A stretch of DNA of 35,216 bases from Clostridia bacterium (GTDB taxonomy: Bacteria > Bacillota_A > Clostridia > Christensenellales > Aristaeellaceae), in contig BNUH01000027.1 in NCBI GenBank assembly GCA_025997215.1, positions 1 through 35,216 on the forward strand. The letters are read 5' to 3'. Under the pieces are notes generated by a model, which searched no databases, was not told where the DNA came from, and worked only from the letters and a program-made list of their open reading frames with translations. Position 1 is the stretch's first letter, and each line of letters begins with the position of its first letter. Of the stretch, positions 1 through 7,919 are shown piece after piece. The translations under genes were made by a program, and so were the position numbers.

Positions 1-1
1 G

Positions 2-26
2 CAACGTCCTATTCGCATGGACGTTG
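2..26. repeat. short hairpin at left edge
   Basis: Perfect 8-bp arms CAACGTCC (2-9) and GGACGTTG (19-26) enclose a 9-nt loop. There is no adjacent T-run, so a terminator role is not supported. It may belong to the mobile element end suspected at 65-115. Confidence 0.5.
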
Positions 27-64
27 TCCATATATCCACAGCTGCTCTTTTCGCACCTTCCCAG

Positions 65-115
65 GGCTGACATTTTCACGTGTGAATTAACTCGCTTGAG
101 GGGTGACATAATCAC
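65..115. repeat. two 15-bp direct repeats, IS21-like terminal repeats
   Basis: GGCTGACATTTTCAC (65-79) and GGGTGACATAATCAC (101-115) are 12/15 identical and 36 bp apart. Multiple repeated copies of this kind are typical of the ends of IS21-family elements, whose transposase genes would lie outside the window to the left. The second repeat overlaps the stop codon of the neighbouring lipoprotein gene (TGA at 112-114 on the minus strand), so the element probably inserted into or just after that gene. The family call rests on memory of IS21 ends only. Confidence 0.4.
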
Positions 116-858
116 TTGTTATTGACATCAAACGGTTTGAGCAACTTCCAAACCTGTGTCGTTTTCCCATTCTCCTCAATGGGAACCTGCGCGTAGGCCC
201 AGCCTTCTACTTTATCTGGAGCAACGCCCGCAGCGATTAGCGGCTCCGGGTTCAGGACGAATACGATATCCTTGTCTTGAACAGAATTGTCGTAACCGCT
301 GGTCTTCATATCCTTTGCCCATTCAAACATATTGCCGTCGCCCAGTTTCACGCCGTAGTGGTCGAGGGATGTATGGTAATTGATGGTGTCGCGATATTTG
401 TTCACGATCAGCTCATAGGCTGATAACGCCGTGGCGGTTCCGCTGACTTTGTCGCTCTGTCCCAGTTTTGTGCCGACCATCAGCATTTTGCTGCCCATGC
501 CGCCCATCGTGTCGCCCTCATAAAAGGCGTAATTGTCAGGCAGTTTATCGGGATCAAGCCCAGCGTCGAGGAACGGCTGCGCGTCAAGCTCCAGCATAAC
601 GTCGTGGAGGGGAGCTTTGCTGTAATCCTCACTCCAAATGAATCGCGCTGAATCATCCGGCGCGGAGAGTGCCCAGCCGGCATTTAGGTCATCAGCCTTC
701 ACCTTGTCGGGAATTGTTTTCAGCACCTCATCAAACGAGGTTACGGACTGCTGGCCGACAACATCCAGCCCTTTTAGTCCTGTCGTACAAGCGGTAAGCG
801 CCATTAGTAATGCCAACCCCGCGACCGCCACCGCGATCAATTTGATGTTCTTCTTCAT
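112..858 (-). CDS. uncharacterised lipoprotein coupled to copA
   Basis: A 248-residue predicted lipoprotein. Residues 1-24 form a classic lipoprotein signal: MKKN, a hydrophobic core (about residues 8-22), then lipobox LTAC with the lipidated Cys at about residue 24. The mature part is acidic and soluble and contains an MGGMGSKM segment (about residues 118-125) rich in Met, which could bind copper, but no family is recognised. The ATG follows the copA stop codon by 2 bp, with AAGGATAGG upstream, so it is probably translated with copA. A role as an extracellular metal-binding or sensing lipoprotein is inferred from context only. The stop codon lies inside a suspected IS end, so the native C-terminus may have been replaced. 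Confidence 0.75.
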   Translation of the reverse strand: MKKNIKLIAVAVAGLALLMALTACTTGLKGLDVVGQQSVTSFDEVLKTIPDKVKADDLNAGWALSAPDDSARFIWSEDYSKAPLHDVMLELDAQPFLDAGLDPDKLPDNYAFYEGDTMGGMGSKMLMVGTKLGQSDKVSGTATALSAYELIVNKYRDTINYHTSLDHYGVKLGDGNMFEWAKDMKTSGYDNSVQDKDIVFVLNPEPLIAAGVAPDKVEGWAYAQVPIEENGKTTQVWKLLKPFDVNNK

Positions 859-860
859 GT

Positions 861-3368
861 CTACGCACCTATCCTTACTAATTTTTCTACCCTTTCAGGG
901 CTTGCTGCCTTAAACCTTTTCAAACGAAGCGCGTTTGTTAATACGGATACCGAGCTTAAACTCATTGCCGCCGCCGCGAATATCGGGTTTAGCAGCGGCC
1001 CGCCAAACAGATGGAGAACACCCGCCGCGATAGGAATCCCCACCACATTGTAGCCAAACGCCCAGAACAGATTCTGCTTGATGTTTCGGATAGTCTTTTT
1101 GCTCAAGTTGATGGCGGTAGGCACGTCGGTCAACTGGCTGCGCATCAGCACGATGTCCGCGCTCTCCATCGCCACGTCTGTACCGGAACCGATAGCGATT
1201 CCGATGTCGGCTTGCGCCAGCGCAGGCGCGTCGTTGATGCCGTCTCCCACCATTGCCACCTTGCGTCCTTCGGCTTGGAGCTTTTTAACCTCGTTGGATT
1301 TATCCTGCGGCAGCACCTCGGCAAGCACACGGTCAATGCCGACTTGTTTGGCAATCGCGTCCGCCGTTCTGCGATTGTCACCCGTAATCATGGCCACCTC
1401 AATGCCCATCCTGTGCAGACTCTCAATGGCTGATTTACTGGAGGGTTTCACCACGTCGGCCACGGCCACGATACCCGCCAGCCGCCTGTCAATGGCGACG
1501 TACATGGGCGTCTTGCCCTCGCTTGCCAATGTGTCGGAATCTGTCTCCAGCGCTGTCAAGGATATATTCCGCTCATCCATCAGCTTGCGGTTTCCCGCTA
1601 AGATTGTCTGACCGCCTATCTTTGCCTCAATGCCTCGCCCAGTGATGGAATTGAAATCGTCAACCTTCAACAACTCCAAGTCCTTATCTTGAGCGCCCAT
1701 TACAATTGCTTGACCCAGCGGGTGTTCCGAGCCTTTTTCCGCTGACGCTGTAAGTTGCAAGAGGTTATCGGGCGACGCACCCTCAGTCGTCAAAACATCT
1801 GTAACTGTCGGCTTACCTTCGGTAATCGTTCCTGTCTTGTCAAATACGATGGTGTTGATCTTATGCGCGGTTTCAAGAGCCTCGCCGCCTTTGATCAGTA
1901 TGCCGTTTTCCGCACCTTTACCTGTCCCCACCATGATGGCGGTGGGCGTCGCCAAACCAAGTGCGCACGGGCAGGCGATAACCAGCACCGAGATGAAGAT
2001 GGTCAGCGCAAACTCCACATTCTTGGTTCCGACGAACCATGCGATTCCAGCCAGCAGCGCAATGACACACACGATAGGCACAAAGTAACCTGAAACGATG
2101 TCAGCCATCTGCGCGATCGGGGCTTTGCTGCCCTGCGCATCCTCCACCAGCTTGATAATCTGCGCGAGCGCTGTGTCGCTGCCAATTTTCTCGGCTTTGA
2201 ATTGAATCGTGCCGATCGTGTTGAGCGAAGCGGTGTATACCGCGTCCCCGGCTTTTTTATCCACCGGCATACTTTCGCCGGTCAGCATAGATTCGTCGAT
2301 TGAAGTATGACCGTCAGTGACCGTGCCGTCTACCGGAATCTTCGCGCCGGGTTTGACGATGATGATGTCGCCGATTTCCACTTCGTCGATGGGTATTTCC
2401 TTTTCCACACCATCTTGAATAATCAGCGCGGTTTTAGGCGCAAGTCCCATAAGCTTCTTAATAGCCTCGCTCGTCTTGCCTTTTGAGACGGCTTCCAGCG
2501 TTTTGCCCAGCATAATCAGCGTGATAATAACGCCCGCCGTTTCAAAATAGAGCGAGTCTACCGCTTTGAAATTGCCATACGCGATTTGGAATGTGTTCCA
2601 AACGCTGTACAACACGGCGGCGGTTGTGCCGATGGCGATCAGGCTATCCATGTTCGGGCTTCGGCTCCACAGCGCTTTGAAACCTACCGTGTAGAACTTA
2701 TATCCTACGCCGATGACTGGCAGAACCAGCACAATTTCAAGCAAGGCGTAAATCAGCGAATAGTTCATGGGATCCAGACCCTTCGGATACGGCAGCACAA
2801 TGCTGTATCGGGTAAGCATCGGAACCATTGCAATATAGAGCAGGGGTAGAGAGAATACGGCGGCGACGATGAACTTTGTCCACAGGACATTAATCTCACG
2901 CTGTTTCCTCGCCCTGTCTTCGTCGGCTGCATCGGTTTTGGAAACCTCCAGCGCCTTGTAACCCGCCTTCTCAATAGCTTCCTTAATGGCAGATACACGA
3001 ACCTTTTGCGGCTCATAGGCGACGGTCGCCTTCTCCGTAGCAAAGTTGACGGACACGCTCGCCACGCCATCCAGCTTCTTGATAGTCTTTTCAATCCTTT
3101 GCGCACATGCCGCGCAGGTCATACCGCCAATCGGGATGGTGATGTTCGTGCTGTCGGTTTTTTCGACAACCTCGTAGCCGATTTTGTGGACAGCTTCTTT
3201 TATGGCGGGCAGCGCCAAACTTACCGTGTCATACTCCACGAACAACTTCTCGCTGGCGAGATTGACGTTTGCCTGACCGATGCCGGATAGCTTGCGCACT
3301 GTCCGTTCAATGCGTCCGGCGCAGGCCGCGCAGGTCATACCCCTTATGCTCAACACTTGACTTTCCAT
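861..3368 (-). CDS. copA: copper-exporting P1B-type ATPase CopA
   Basis: An 835-residue P-type ATPase that pumps Cu(I) (possibly Ag(I)) out of the cytoplasm. Two N-terminal heavy-metal-associated domains each carry GMTCAAC (about residues 10-16 and 83-89). The membrane copper site [11 protein letters not shown] is near residue 463, the phosphorylation site DKTGT near 508, the SEHPLG motif of P1B pumps near 556, and GDGINDAP in the P domain. TGES of the actuator domain is present. Length and motif order are complete for CopA. The start is supported by GAGGTG 8 nt upstream of the ATG. A strong minus-strand promoter (3421-3448) and an operator-like repeat (3446-3489) lie just upstream, implying metal-responsive control, probably by the nearby HxlR protein. 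The lipoprotein gene follows immediately. Confidence 0.97.
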   Translation of the reverse strand: MESQVLSIRGMTCAACAGRIERTVRKLSGIGQANVNLASEKLFVEYDTVSLALPAIKEAVHKIGYEVVEKTDSTNITIPIGGMTCAACAQRIEKTIKKLDGVASVSVNFATEKATVAYEPQKVRVSAIKEAIEKAGYKALEVSKTDAADEDRARKQREINVLWTKFIVAAVFSLPLLYIAMVPMLTRYSIVLPYPKGLDPMNYSLIYALLEIVLVLPVIGVGYKFYTVGFKALWSRSPNMDSLIAIGTTAAVLYSVWNTFQIAYGNFKAVDSLYFETAGVIITLIMLGKTLEAVSKGKTSEAIKKLMGLAPKTALIIQDGVEKEIPIDEVEIGDIIIVKPGAKIPVDGTVTDGHTSIDESMLTGESMPVDKKAGDAVYTASLNTIGTIQFKAEKIGSDTALAQIIKLVEDAQGSKAPIAQMADIVSGYFVPIVCVIALLAGIAWFVGTKNVEFALTIFISVLVIACPCALGLATPTAIMVGTGKGAENGILIKGGEALETAHKINTIVFDKTGTITEGKPTVTDVLTTEGASPDNLLQLTASAEKGSEHPLGQAIVMGAQDKDLELLKVDDFNSITGRGIEAKIGGQTILAGNRKLMDERNISLTALETDSDTLASEGKTPMYVAIDRRLAGIVAVADVVKPSSKSAIESLHRMGIEVAMITGDNRRTADAIAKQVGIDRVLAEVLPQDKSNEVKKLQAEGRKVAMVGDGINDAPALAQADIGIAIGSGTDVAMESADIVLMRSQLTDVPTAINLSKKTIRNIKQNLFWAFGYNVVGIPIAAGVLHLFGGPLLNPIFAAAAMSLSSVSVLTNALRLKRFKAASPERVEKLVRIGA

Positions 3369-3420
3369 GGCTGGATCACCTCACTGATTTATCTTTCCGG
3401 TATCGCCTTGCTCTGTTGAT

Positions 3421-3448
3421 ATTATATCCCTAGCAGTTCGTTTTACAA
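3421..3448 (-). promoter_or_regulatory. copA promoter
   Basis: On the minus strand TTGTAA (3448-3443) and TATAAT (3426-3421) are separated by 16 bp, a good sigma-A match placed about 50 bp before the copA start. The -35 box abuts and partly overlaps the 44-bp repeat at 3446-3489. Confidence 0.7.
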
Positions 3449-3489
3449 GTACGCACTTTATTGTGCTATACTATACTATTGGATAGTGA
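3446..3489. promoter_or_regulatory. operator-like repeat, copy A (upstream of copA)
   Basis: This 44-bp segment is nearly identical to 3835-3878. It contains GCAC-N6-GTGC (3453-3466) and ACTAT-N8-ATAGT (3470-3487). The dyads are conserved between copies while several spacer bases vary, as expected for a regulator binding site. It sits directly upstream of the copA -35 box. Confidence 0.65.
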
Positions 3490-3499
3490 CTTTCACGCG

Positions 3500-3748
3500 C
3501 TAAGTCTCCGCTGTATGTCGGGTAAGCATCGAAGGATAGCCACCCGTTATCGCCTTGTTCACACACTCCTGGATCTTTCTTCTGCCCATTGAGGAGTTAT
3601 CTACTAACAGACGGATTTTCTTGCTCCGCATATCAACGTCCAACTCCCGTACACCGGCTATGTTAGATATTGCTTCCAGCGCATGTGAAAAACAGACGTT
3701 GCAGTACATATTGTTTTGACGAAACTCGATCACTTTCATCTTGACCAC
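3500..3748 (-). CDS. small HMA-like metallochaperone with variant motif
   Basis: An 82-residue protein with the size and pattern of a stand-alone heavy-metal-associated (CopZ-like) domain: a beta strand, the segment NMYCNVC at about residues 13-19, a helix with conserved hydrophobics and the V-R-E-L-D-V-D strand. The usual GMTCxxC loop is changed to NMYCNVC, so the two-Cys metal site (C-x2-C) is kept but the Gly-Met-Thr lead is not. The second half ends in a non-standard basic tail. RBS: TGAGGTGG ahead of ATG. It probably hands copper to CopA or the regulator; this is inferred from fold and neighbours. Its promoter region is shared with divergent hxlR. Confidence 0.75.
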   Translation of the reverse strand: MVKMKVIEFRQNNMYCNVCFSHALEAISNIAGVRELDVDMRSKKIRLLVDNSSMGRRKIQECVNKAITGGYPSMLTRHTAET

Positions 3749-3808
3749 CTCATTTCATTCTGAACGAAACGCTGCAGAACGCTTGACGTTTCATTTATCC
3801 CGTGCTAT

Positions 3809-3837
3809 TATTGTCCCCATAATATTCACAGTTTCAA
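3809..3837 (-). promoter_or_regulatory. promoter for the HMA-like gene
   Basis: Minus-strand TTGAAA (3837-3832), 17-bp spacer, ACAATA (3814-3809). As at copA, the -35 box directly abuts the 44-bp operator-like repeat, so both minus-strand units have the same promoter-operator geometry. Confidence 0.5.
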
Positions 3838-3878
3838 GTACGCACTTAATTGTGCCATACTATGCAAAAGGATAGTAT
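3835..3878. promoter_or_regulatory. operator-like repeat, copy B (hxlR/HMA divergent promoters)
   Basis: Second copy of the 44-bp repeat. GCAC-N6-GTGC lies at 3842-3855 and the perfect inverted repeat ATACTAT (3857-3863) / ATAGTAT (3872-3878) has an 8-bp spacer. A plus-strand promoter for hxlR, TTCAAG (3833-3838) N17 CATACT (3856-3861), overlaps it, so binding would block hxlR transcription (autorepression). It lies 1-2 bp before the hxlR RBS AGGAGG. Confidence 0.65.
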
Positions 3879-3891
3879 CAGGAGGATAATA

Positions 3892-4251
3892 ATGGACTGT
3901 AATTGCGCTGGCAACTGCCCCGTTGACGCTACGCTGCGATTGATTGGCGGGAAGTATAAATCGCTTATACTATGGCATTTGACGGGTGGTGCGCTGCGAC
4001 ACGGCGAACTGCAGAAACTGATTCCGCAGGCAACACCCAAGATGCTTACCCAGCAGCTGCGGGAGCTAGAGGGCGACAATCTCCTCACCCGCGAGGTTTT
4101 CCCCGTTGTGCCGCCGAAGGTTGAGTATTCGCTGACCGAGCTGGGCAATAGTCTCATGCCAATCCTGACTGCGATGTACGACTGGGGCGCGGGATATATG
4201 CGGGACAACGGGCAGGAAGTAAGCTGCTCTATGGTTACGCCTATGCCATAG
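3892..4251 (+). CDS. HxlR-family winged-helix regulator
   Basis: A 119-residue HxlR/MarR-like DNA-binding protein. The core [20 protein letters not shown] and the following [11 protein letters not shown] recognition-helix region match the family well. The start at ATG 3892 is chosen because AGGAGG stands 6 nt upstream; an upstream in-frame ATG at 3850 would lie within the operator. The N-terminus MDCNCAGNC places three Cys (residues 3, 5, 9) just before the winged helix and another Cys lies near the C-terminus (SCSM). HxlR proteins such as YodB sense electrophiles or redox through the first of these Cys; here the extra Cys could bind a soft metal. The adjacent copper genes and duplicated operator suggest it regulates copA and the HMA gene. 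Confidence 0.88.
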   Translation: MDCNCAGNCPVDATLRLIGGKYKSLILWHLTGGALRHGELQKLIPQATPKMLTQQLRELEGDNLLTREVFPVVPPKVEYSLTELGNSLMPILTAMYDWGAGYMRDNGQEVSCSMVTPMP

Positions 4252-4258
4252 CCGTAAA

Positions 4259-4879
4259 TCAGTACTCTGCCTTCCAGTTAGCGAAGATGACTGCCGATTT
4301 TGTCAGAAACTCGTTTGATATAGTGATTGTTTCATCAGTCACTATCTTGTTTTCGGGGAAAATCGGTACAGGATTGCAACCGCCTGATACCACCTCGACC
4401 TGACTCATATTGAATCGGTTACCACAGTTTTGGCAAACGAGCACATTTCCAACCTGTTTATAATACCCGCGTCCTGAGTCATAACACACCTGACAGGTGT
4501 TGAAGGCTGTGCGAACCGACCCATCCGGCGCCCTCACTGCGATAACCTCCAACTTCGTACCGCCTACCTCCACGGGGTAAAAAGTCGCAGTAGTTGTTAT
4601 TTCATTGATCGGAATCACAAGACCTGCCGTTTGGGACGCATCGCTGCTTGCGGTTTCGCTATCCGTTACGGCGATATTGTTGGTGATACCGGTGTCTGTC
4701 GACGCGGTGCCTCTGCCAACACCAATGCCGCCATTAAGGGTGAATACTGCCGCGATAGCGACAATGGCTACTATGGCGGTGATGACGATCGGCATTGTCC
4801 AACGGCTCTTCTGGGCAGCCGCTCTCCTTGAAGCTTTGTTCGCGTATGAGGGTTGCTTCTTATTGGGATGCTGTGGCAT
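4259..4879 (-). CDS. DUF2318-type membrane-anchored Cys-rich protein
   Basis: A 206-residue protein with a basic N-terminus, one transmembrane helix at about residues 24-45, a Ser/Thr-rich linker and an extracytoplasmic domain. That domain has NTCQVC (a C-x2-C), DSGRGYYKQ, VCQNCGNRF (second C-x2-C) and a GGCNP motif, the pattern of DUF2318 proteins, often annotated as Fe-S or metal-binding membrane proteins. The start at 4879 is chosen because AAGGAGG precedes it; a longer frame from 4912 would overlap the upstream 49-aa gene. It is the last gene of a three-gene minus-strand unit with the SafE-like protein, and ends 8 bp from convergent hxlR. A role in metal or thiol handling outside the membrane is inferred. 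Confidence 0.8.
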   Translation of the reverse strand: MPQHPNKKQPSYANKASRRAAAQKSRWTMPIVITAIVAIVAIAAVFTLNGGIGVGRGTASTDTGITNNIAVTDSETASSDASQTAGLVIPINEITTTATFYPVEVGGTKLEVIAVRAPDGSVRTAFNTCQVCYDSGRGYYKQVGNVLVCQNCGNRFNMSQVEVVSGGCNPVPIFPENKIVTDETITISNEFLTKSAVIFANWKAEY

Positions 4880-4901
4880 ACGAAATTCCTCCTTATAATC
4901 A

Positions 4902-5051
4902 CTATTTTTCATTGTATCGGCTGGTCATTCGACTTTGCCGATGTGTTGACCGGTTGTCCTCGTTTTTCGGTTTGTCGCGCATGAATAACATCGCGACGGC
5001 AATCCCCGCGATGGGGAGTATGCAATGCCAATGACTAAGCAGGAATTCCAT
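4902..5051 (-). CDS. 49-residue membrane protein (DUF2933-like)
   Basis: A short frame with an excellent ribosome binding site (AAGGAGGAGG, 7 nt before ATG at 5051). The protein starts MEFLLSHWHC, has one hydrophobic helix (residues 4-24) and a charged cytoplasmic tail. Start and size recall small DUF2933 proteins seen in copper-resistance loci, but that similarity is from memory. HWHC near the membrane could bind metal. It lies between the SafE-like gene and the DUF2318 gene, on the same strand. Confidence 0.65.
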   Translation of the reverse strand: MEFLLSHWHCILPIAGIAVAMLFMRDKPKNEDNRSTHRQSRMTSRYNEK

Positions 5052-5179
5052 GTCCGCACCTCCTCCTTGGTTCTGAGCGTAGTATAGCAGACGAATGTAT
5101 GGATTTTATGTGGGTTGGTATCTTGATCGAAATATTTTCGGCGAGGGCTGTTTATATATCCTTCGATAAATATCTACTT

Positions 5180-6889
5180 TTAATGACAGCTAGGCGCACC
5201 ACTGCCGCCGCCGTCAAAAGTTTCCGGCGGGTATATCAGCGTTCTATACGATGCTACCTCACTCTTTATAGCCGCCTCATCTATCGATGTAAGATCGTCC
5301 ACCACTTTGATATAACCATAGAAAGAATTGTCGCCGTTGCTGAAATCGAAGTCCTCTGTTGGGAACAAGAATAGCGGATTCTCACCAACTTCTAAACCCA
5401 GTGCTGTGTAATACAGTGGGACTAAGATAGTGGAGTTACTAGCGGTGGTCGAGGCGTTGTTGATTGTCCACTCCACATCGATACCCGCTTGTACAACAAT
5501 TACTGCGGGGCCATACCCATCGTCTGTCAAGTCGATGCTCACGCGCTGTATTTCATATTCATTACCATCGCCAATGTCAATTGTTCCAAACTCGGCTATT
5601 GCGAGGTTTTCTGTTGGGATGGTAACATCCGCAGGAATAGGTTCAGAGGCAAAGAAACCATCGTACTCATATATCGATTCCGTATCATTCGCTGCATAGG
5701 CGCTGGTATACGCCGCCTCAACATTATCTACAACATTTATTGTGCCGCGTATCATACCCATCCAACAGTTGTAGCGAACGGCTCCTGTTTTGGTTGGCGT
5801 AAACTCAATCACATTCTCGCCTGTTTTGAATGAATATTGGATTCCATATTCGTTAATGAACATTCTGTTGTTGCAGCCATTTATGCTGCCTTTCGGCGCG
5901 TCGATGACCCATTTCACAGGTGTCCCTACCTGTACGGTTATATTTGGATATCTACCGGAAGATAAAGTGCTATTTATAACCTGTTTGCCATCCACAACTT
6001 GAACGCTATCGGCAATGGCGGAAGAATTTCCGGTATTACCGCTTAATGAATCGCTTAGCATCGTCCAAGTCGTTAGCGCGACAACCGCGACGCCTAGCGC
6101 CACAACTATAGAAACCGTTTTATGTGCTGACGCTTTGAACGGCAGACTTGCGATCACGCCGATCACGCTGAGCGCGATAATGATTGGCAATAGCAGATCC
6201 GGCGGCAGGAATCCCGACAAGCTGCCTCCTTGAGAAAGCATAGCCAAACCAAGGACAACTACTAACACCGCTCCAACGGTCATCACTTTTTGTGTAAACT
6301 TCTTACCTAGAGCCGATACGATTGACCCAAGACCCAGCATCAGCGGTACGGTTCCCAAGCTAAACAGGAGCATCGAAAGCGCGCCTGTAAACGGATTACC
6401 GGAGGCCAGCGCCACGATTTGCATGGATTGCAAAGGGCCTCAGGGCATCAAACCGTTTAGTAGACCAACAACCAGCGGGCTGCTGCTTCTTGCTTTCTCA
6501 ACGCCAACATTGTGAGTGAAGATTTTCGGCATTCGCGGATTCAATTTGCGCAGCCATGGGAACAATCCAAGCATGTTTATACCCATTATGACCATGAATA
6601 CACCGGCGATCAATTTCAGAATACCTTGTACTAGTATGGGCAGTCCAACATCCGAGCCGCCGCCAAACAACATGCCGACAAAGCCCAACAGGAAGCCGAT
6701 CGTGGTGTACGCGATCACTCGGCCAAGATTGTACATAAACGCCGGGAAGAACGCCGCCGCGCGGCTTCTTTTTTCTATAGTGGGTAGTTCATACTGTGGA
6801 ATACATTGTGAAAGGTTAATGCCGCCGCACATTGCCACACAATGAATGGAGGTAATAAGACCGATCACAAATAGCATTCCATATCCCAT
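5180..6889 (-). CDS. SafE/DsbD-like membrane protein with cupredoxin domains; in-frame UGA (candidate Sec)
   Basis: Reading through one UGA (6440-6442) gives about 569 residues. The N-terminal part is a SafE/DsbD-like membrane domain: TM1 with HCVAMCGG (about residues 16-23), two further helices, then GLLNGLMP-UGA-GPLQSMQ (UGA = residue 150), followed by about five more helices. The extracytoplasmic C-terminal half holds a cupredoxin-like domain with GCNNRM and YNCWMGM copper-ligand-like segments and a second, more divergent one, ending in SCH. Relatives in Clostridia have Cys at the UGA position (MPCGPLQ). The frame is otherwise open on both sides. The 5' end has been cut by an IS256 end at 6896: ATG 6889 is the first Met after the junction with no clear RBS, and family members are often longer at the N-terminus. 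Either a selenoprotein or a nonsense mutant; see findings. Confidence 0.7.
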
Positions 6890-7047
6890 TTTTGCGGTAG
6901 TGCCGCACCAATTGTGTAAACCCATCACCCATAAAGAAGCGCCCAGCCAGGAAAGCACCCGCCGCAGCGGAAGTTGGTTCTCGGAGCCAGAGGCCCGTTC
7001 CCCCTGCACCACAGCCAGAACGCAGTCCCGAGCGAAGCGAGCTTGGT

Positions 7048-7167
7048 CTTGACTGCGTGGCGGGAAACCGCTACGCTGGATATGTCGACGGCGAGAAGGC
7101 TTGTGCTTTGCTGGTTCCCATCGCCGTCGGCATAGCCTGCACAGCGGTTTCCAGCCGCGCAGTCAAG
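7048..7167. repeat. long imperfect hairpin in IS256 copy 1
   Basis: Two arms of about 47 nt beginning CTTGACTGCG and ending CGCAGTCAAG, with conserved GGAAACCGCT blocks, enclose a loop of about 26 nt. It is the same structure as at 10256-10375 and sits between the transposase stop codon and the element end. Confidence 0.8.
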
Positions 7168-7196
7168 ACGGACGGTTGGGGGATCGTGCGTTTCTT

Positions 7197-7919
7197 TTAC
7201 GCGGGCTGCGTGATCCGTTCGCCGTAGTAGACCGTCAACTGCGCGAGTATCGCTCCCCAGTTGCGTATGGGCATCGTCCATTTCTCAGTCACCTGGATCG
7301 TTACCAAATACAGTTGCTTTAGCAGCGCATCGTCACTAACAAACGCGCCTTTGGTTTTGGTAACTTTCCGCAGTTGTCGGTTGAAATTCTCGATCGCATT
7401 CGTCGTGTAGATGATCCGCCGAATTTCTTCCGGATACCTGAACATCGTCGCCAGCTCATCCCAATTGGAACGCCAGGATTGTATCGCGCAGGGGTACTTT
7501 TTCCCCCATGCAGCCTCTAATGCGTCCAGCGCTTCCAATGCGGATTCTTCACTCGGCGCTTGGTATATGGGCTTCAAGCCTGCTGTAAATGCCTTGATGT
7601 CCTTATACGATACGTACTTTGTCGATGCACGTATCTGGTGGATTATACACCGCTGCACATCAGTCTTGGGAAATACTGCAGCCACAGCATCCGAAAATCC
7701 TGTCAATCCGTCCATCGACGCTATCAGTATATCCCGTACTCCTCGGTTTTTCAACCCCGCAAGTACGCTCATCCAATATTTGGCACCTTCCGATGCGCCG
7801 ATCCACAGTCCCAGTACATCTTTTTTCCCCTCCAAATCCGTGCCGATAGCGATATACACTGCTTTCTTGACCACTGCTCCTTCCTCGCGTACCTTGTAGT
7901 GGATTGCGTCCAGCATCAA
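7197..7919 (-). pseudogene. IS256-family transposase, N-terminally truncated
   Basis: About 240 residues representing the C-terminal 60% of an IS256 (Mutator-type, DDE) transposase. It begins at LDAIHYKVRE, which holds the first catalytic Asp, and keeps the SMDGLTGF segment with the second Asp, the CIIHQIR block, TTNAIENFNRQLRK (catalytic Glu) and the C-terminal ERITQPA. The N-terminal DNA-binding region (roughly 150 residues) is absent because the element is broken at about 7919, so it is not expected to be active. Confidence 0.92.

Larger units (their letters stand above)
6896..7919 (-). mobile_element. IS256-family element, copy 1 (5'-truncated)
   Basis: Contains the 3' half of an IS256-type transposase gene (7197-7919), about 300 bp of downstream DNA with a long hairpin (7048-7167), and an element end at 6896 reading GCGGCACTACC on the minus strand. 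The end is defined by comparison: identity with the second copy at 10093-10528 stops exactly after ACTACC in both. The left half is missing at about 7919, where leucine-rich-repeat coding begins. Its insertion cut the 5' end of the SafE-like gene. Confidence 0.85.

Noticed and set aside
5180..7012. Annotating the SafE-like locus as two separate genes starting at a TTG after the UGA
   Set aside because: The TTG at 6433 has no RBS and lies inside the conserved MPCGPLQ motif, so the two halves are one gene interrupted by UGA.
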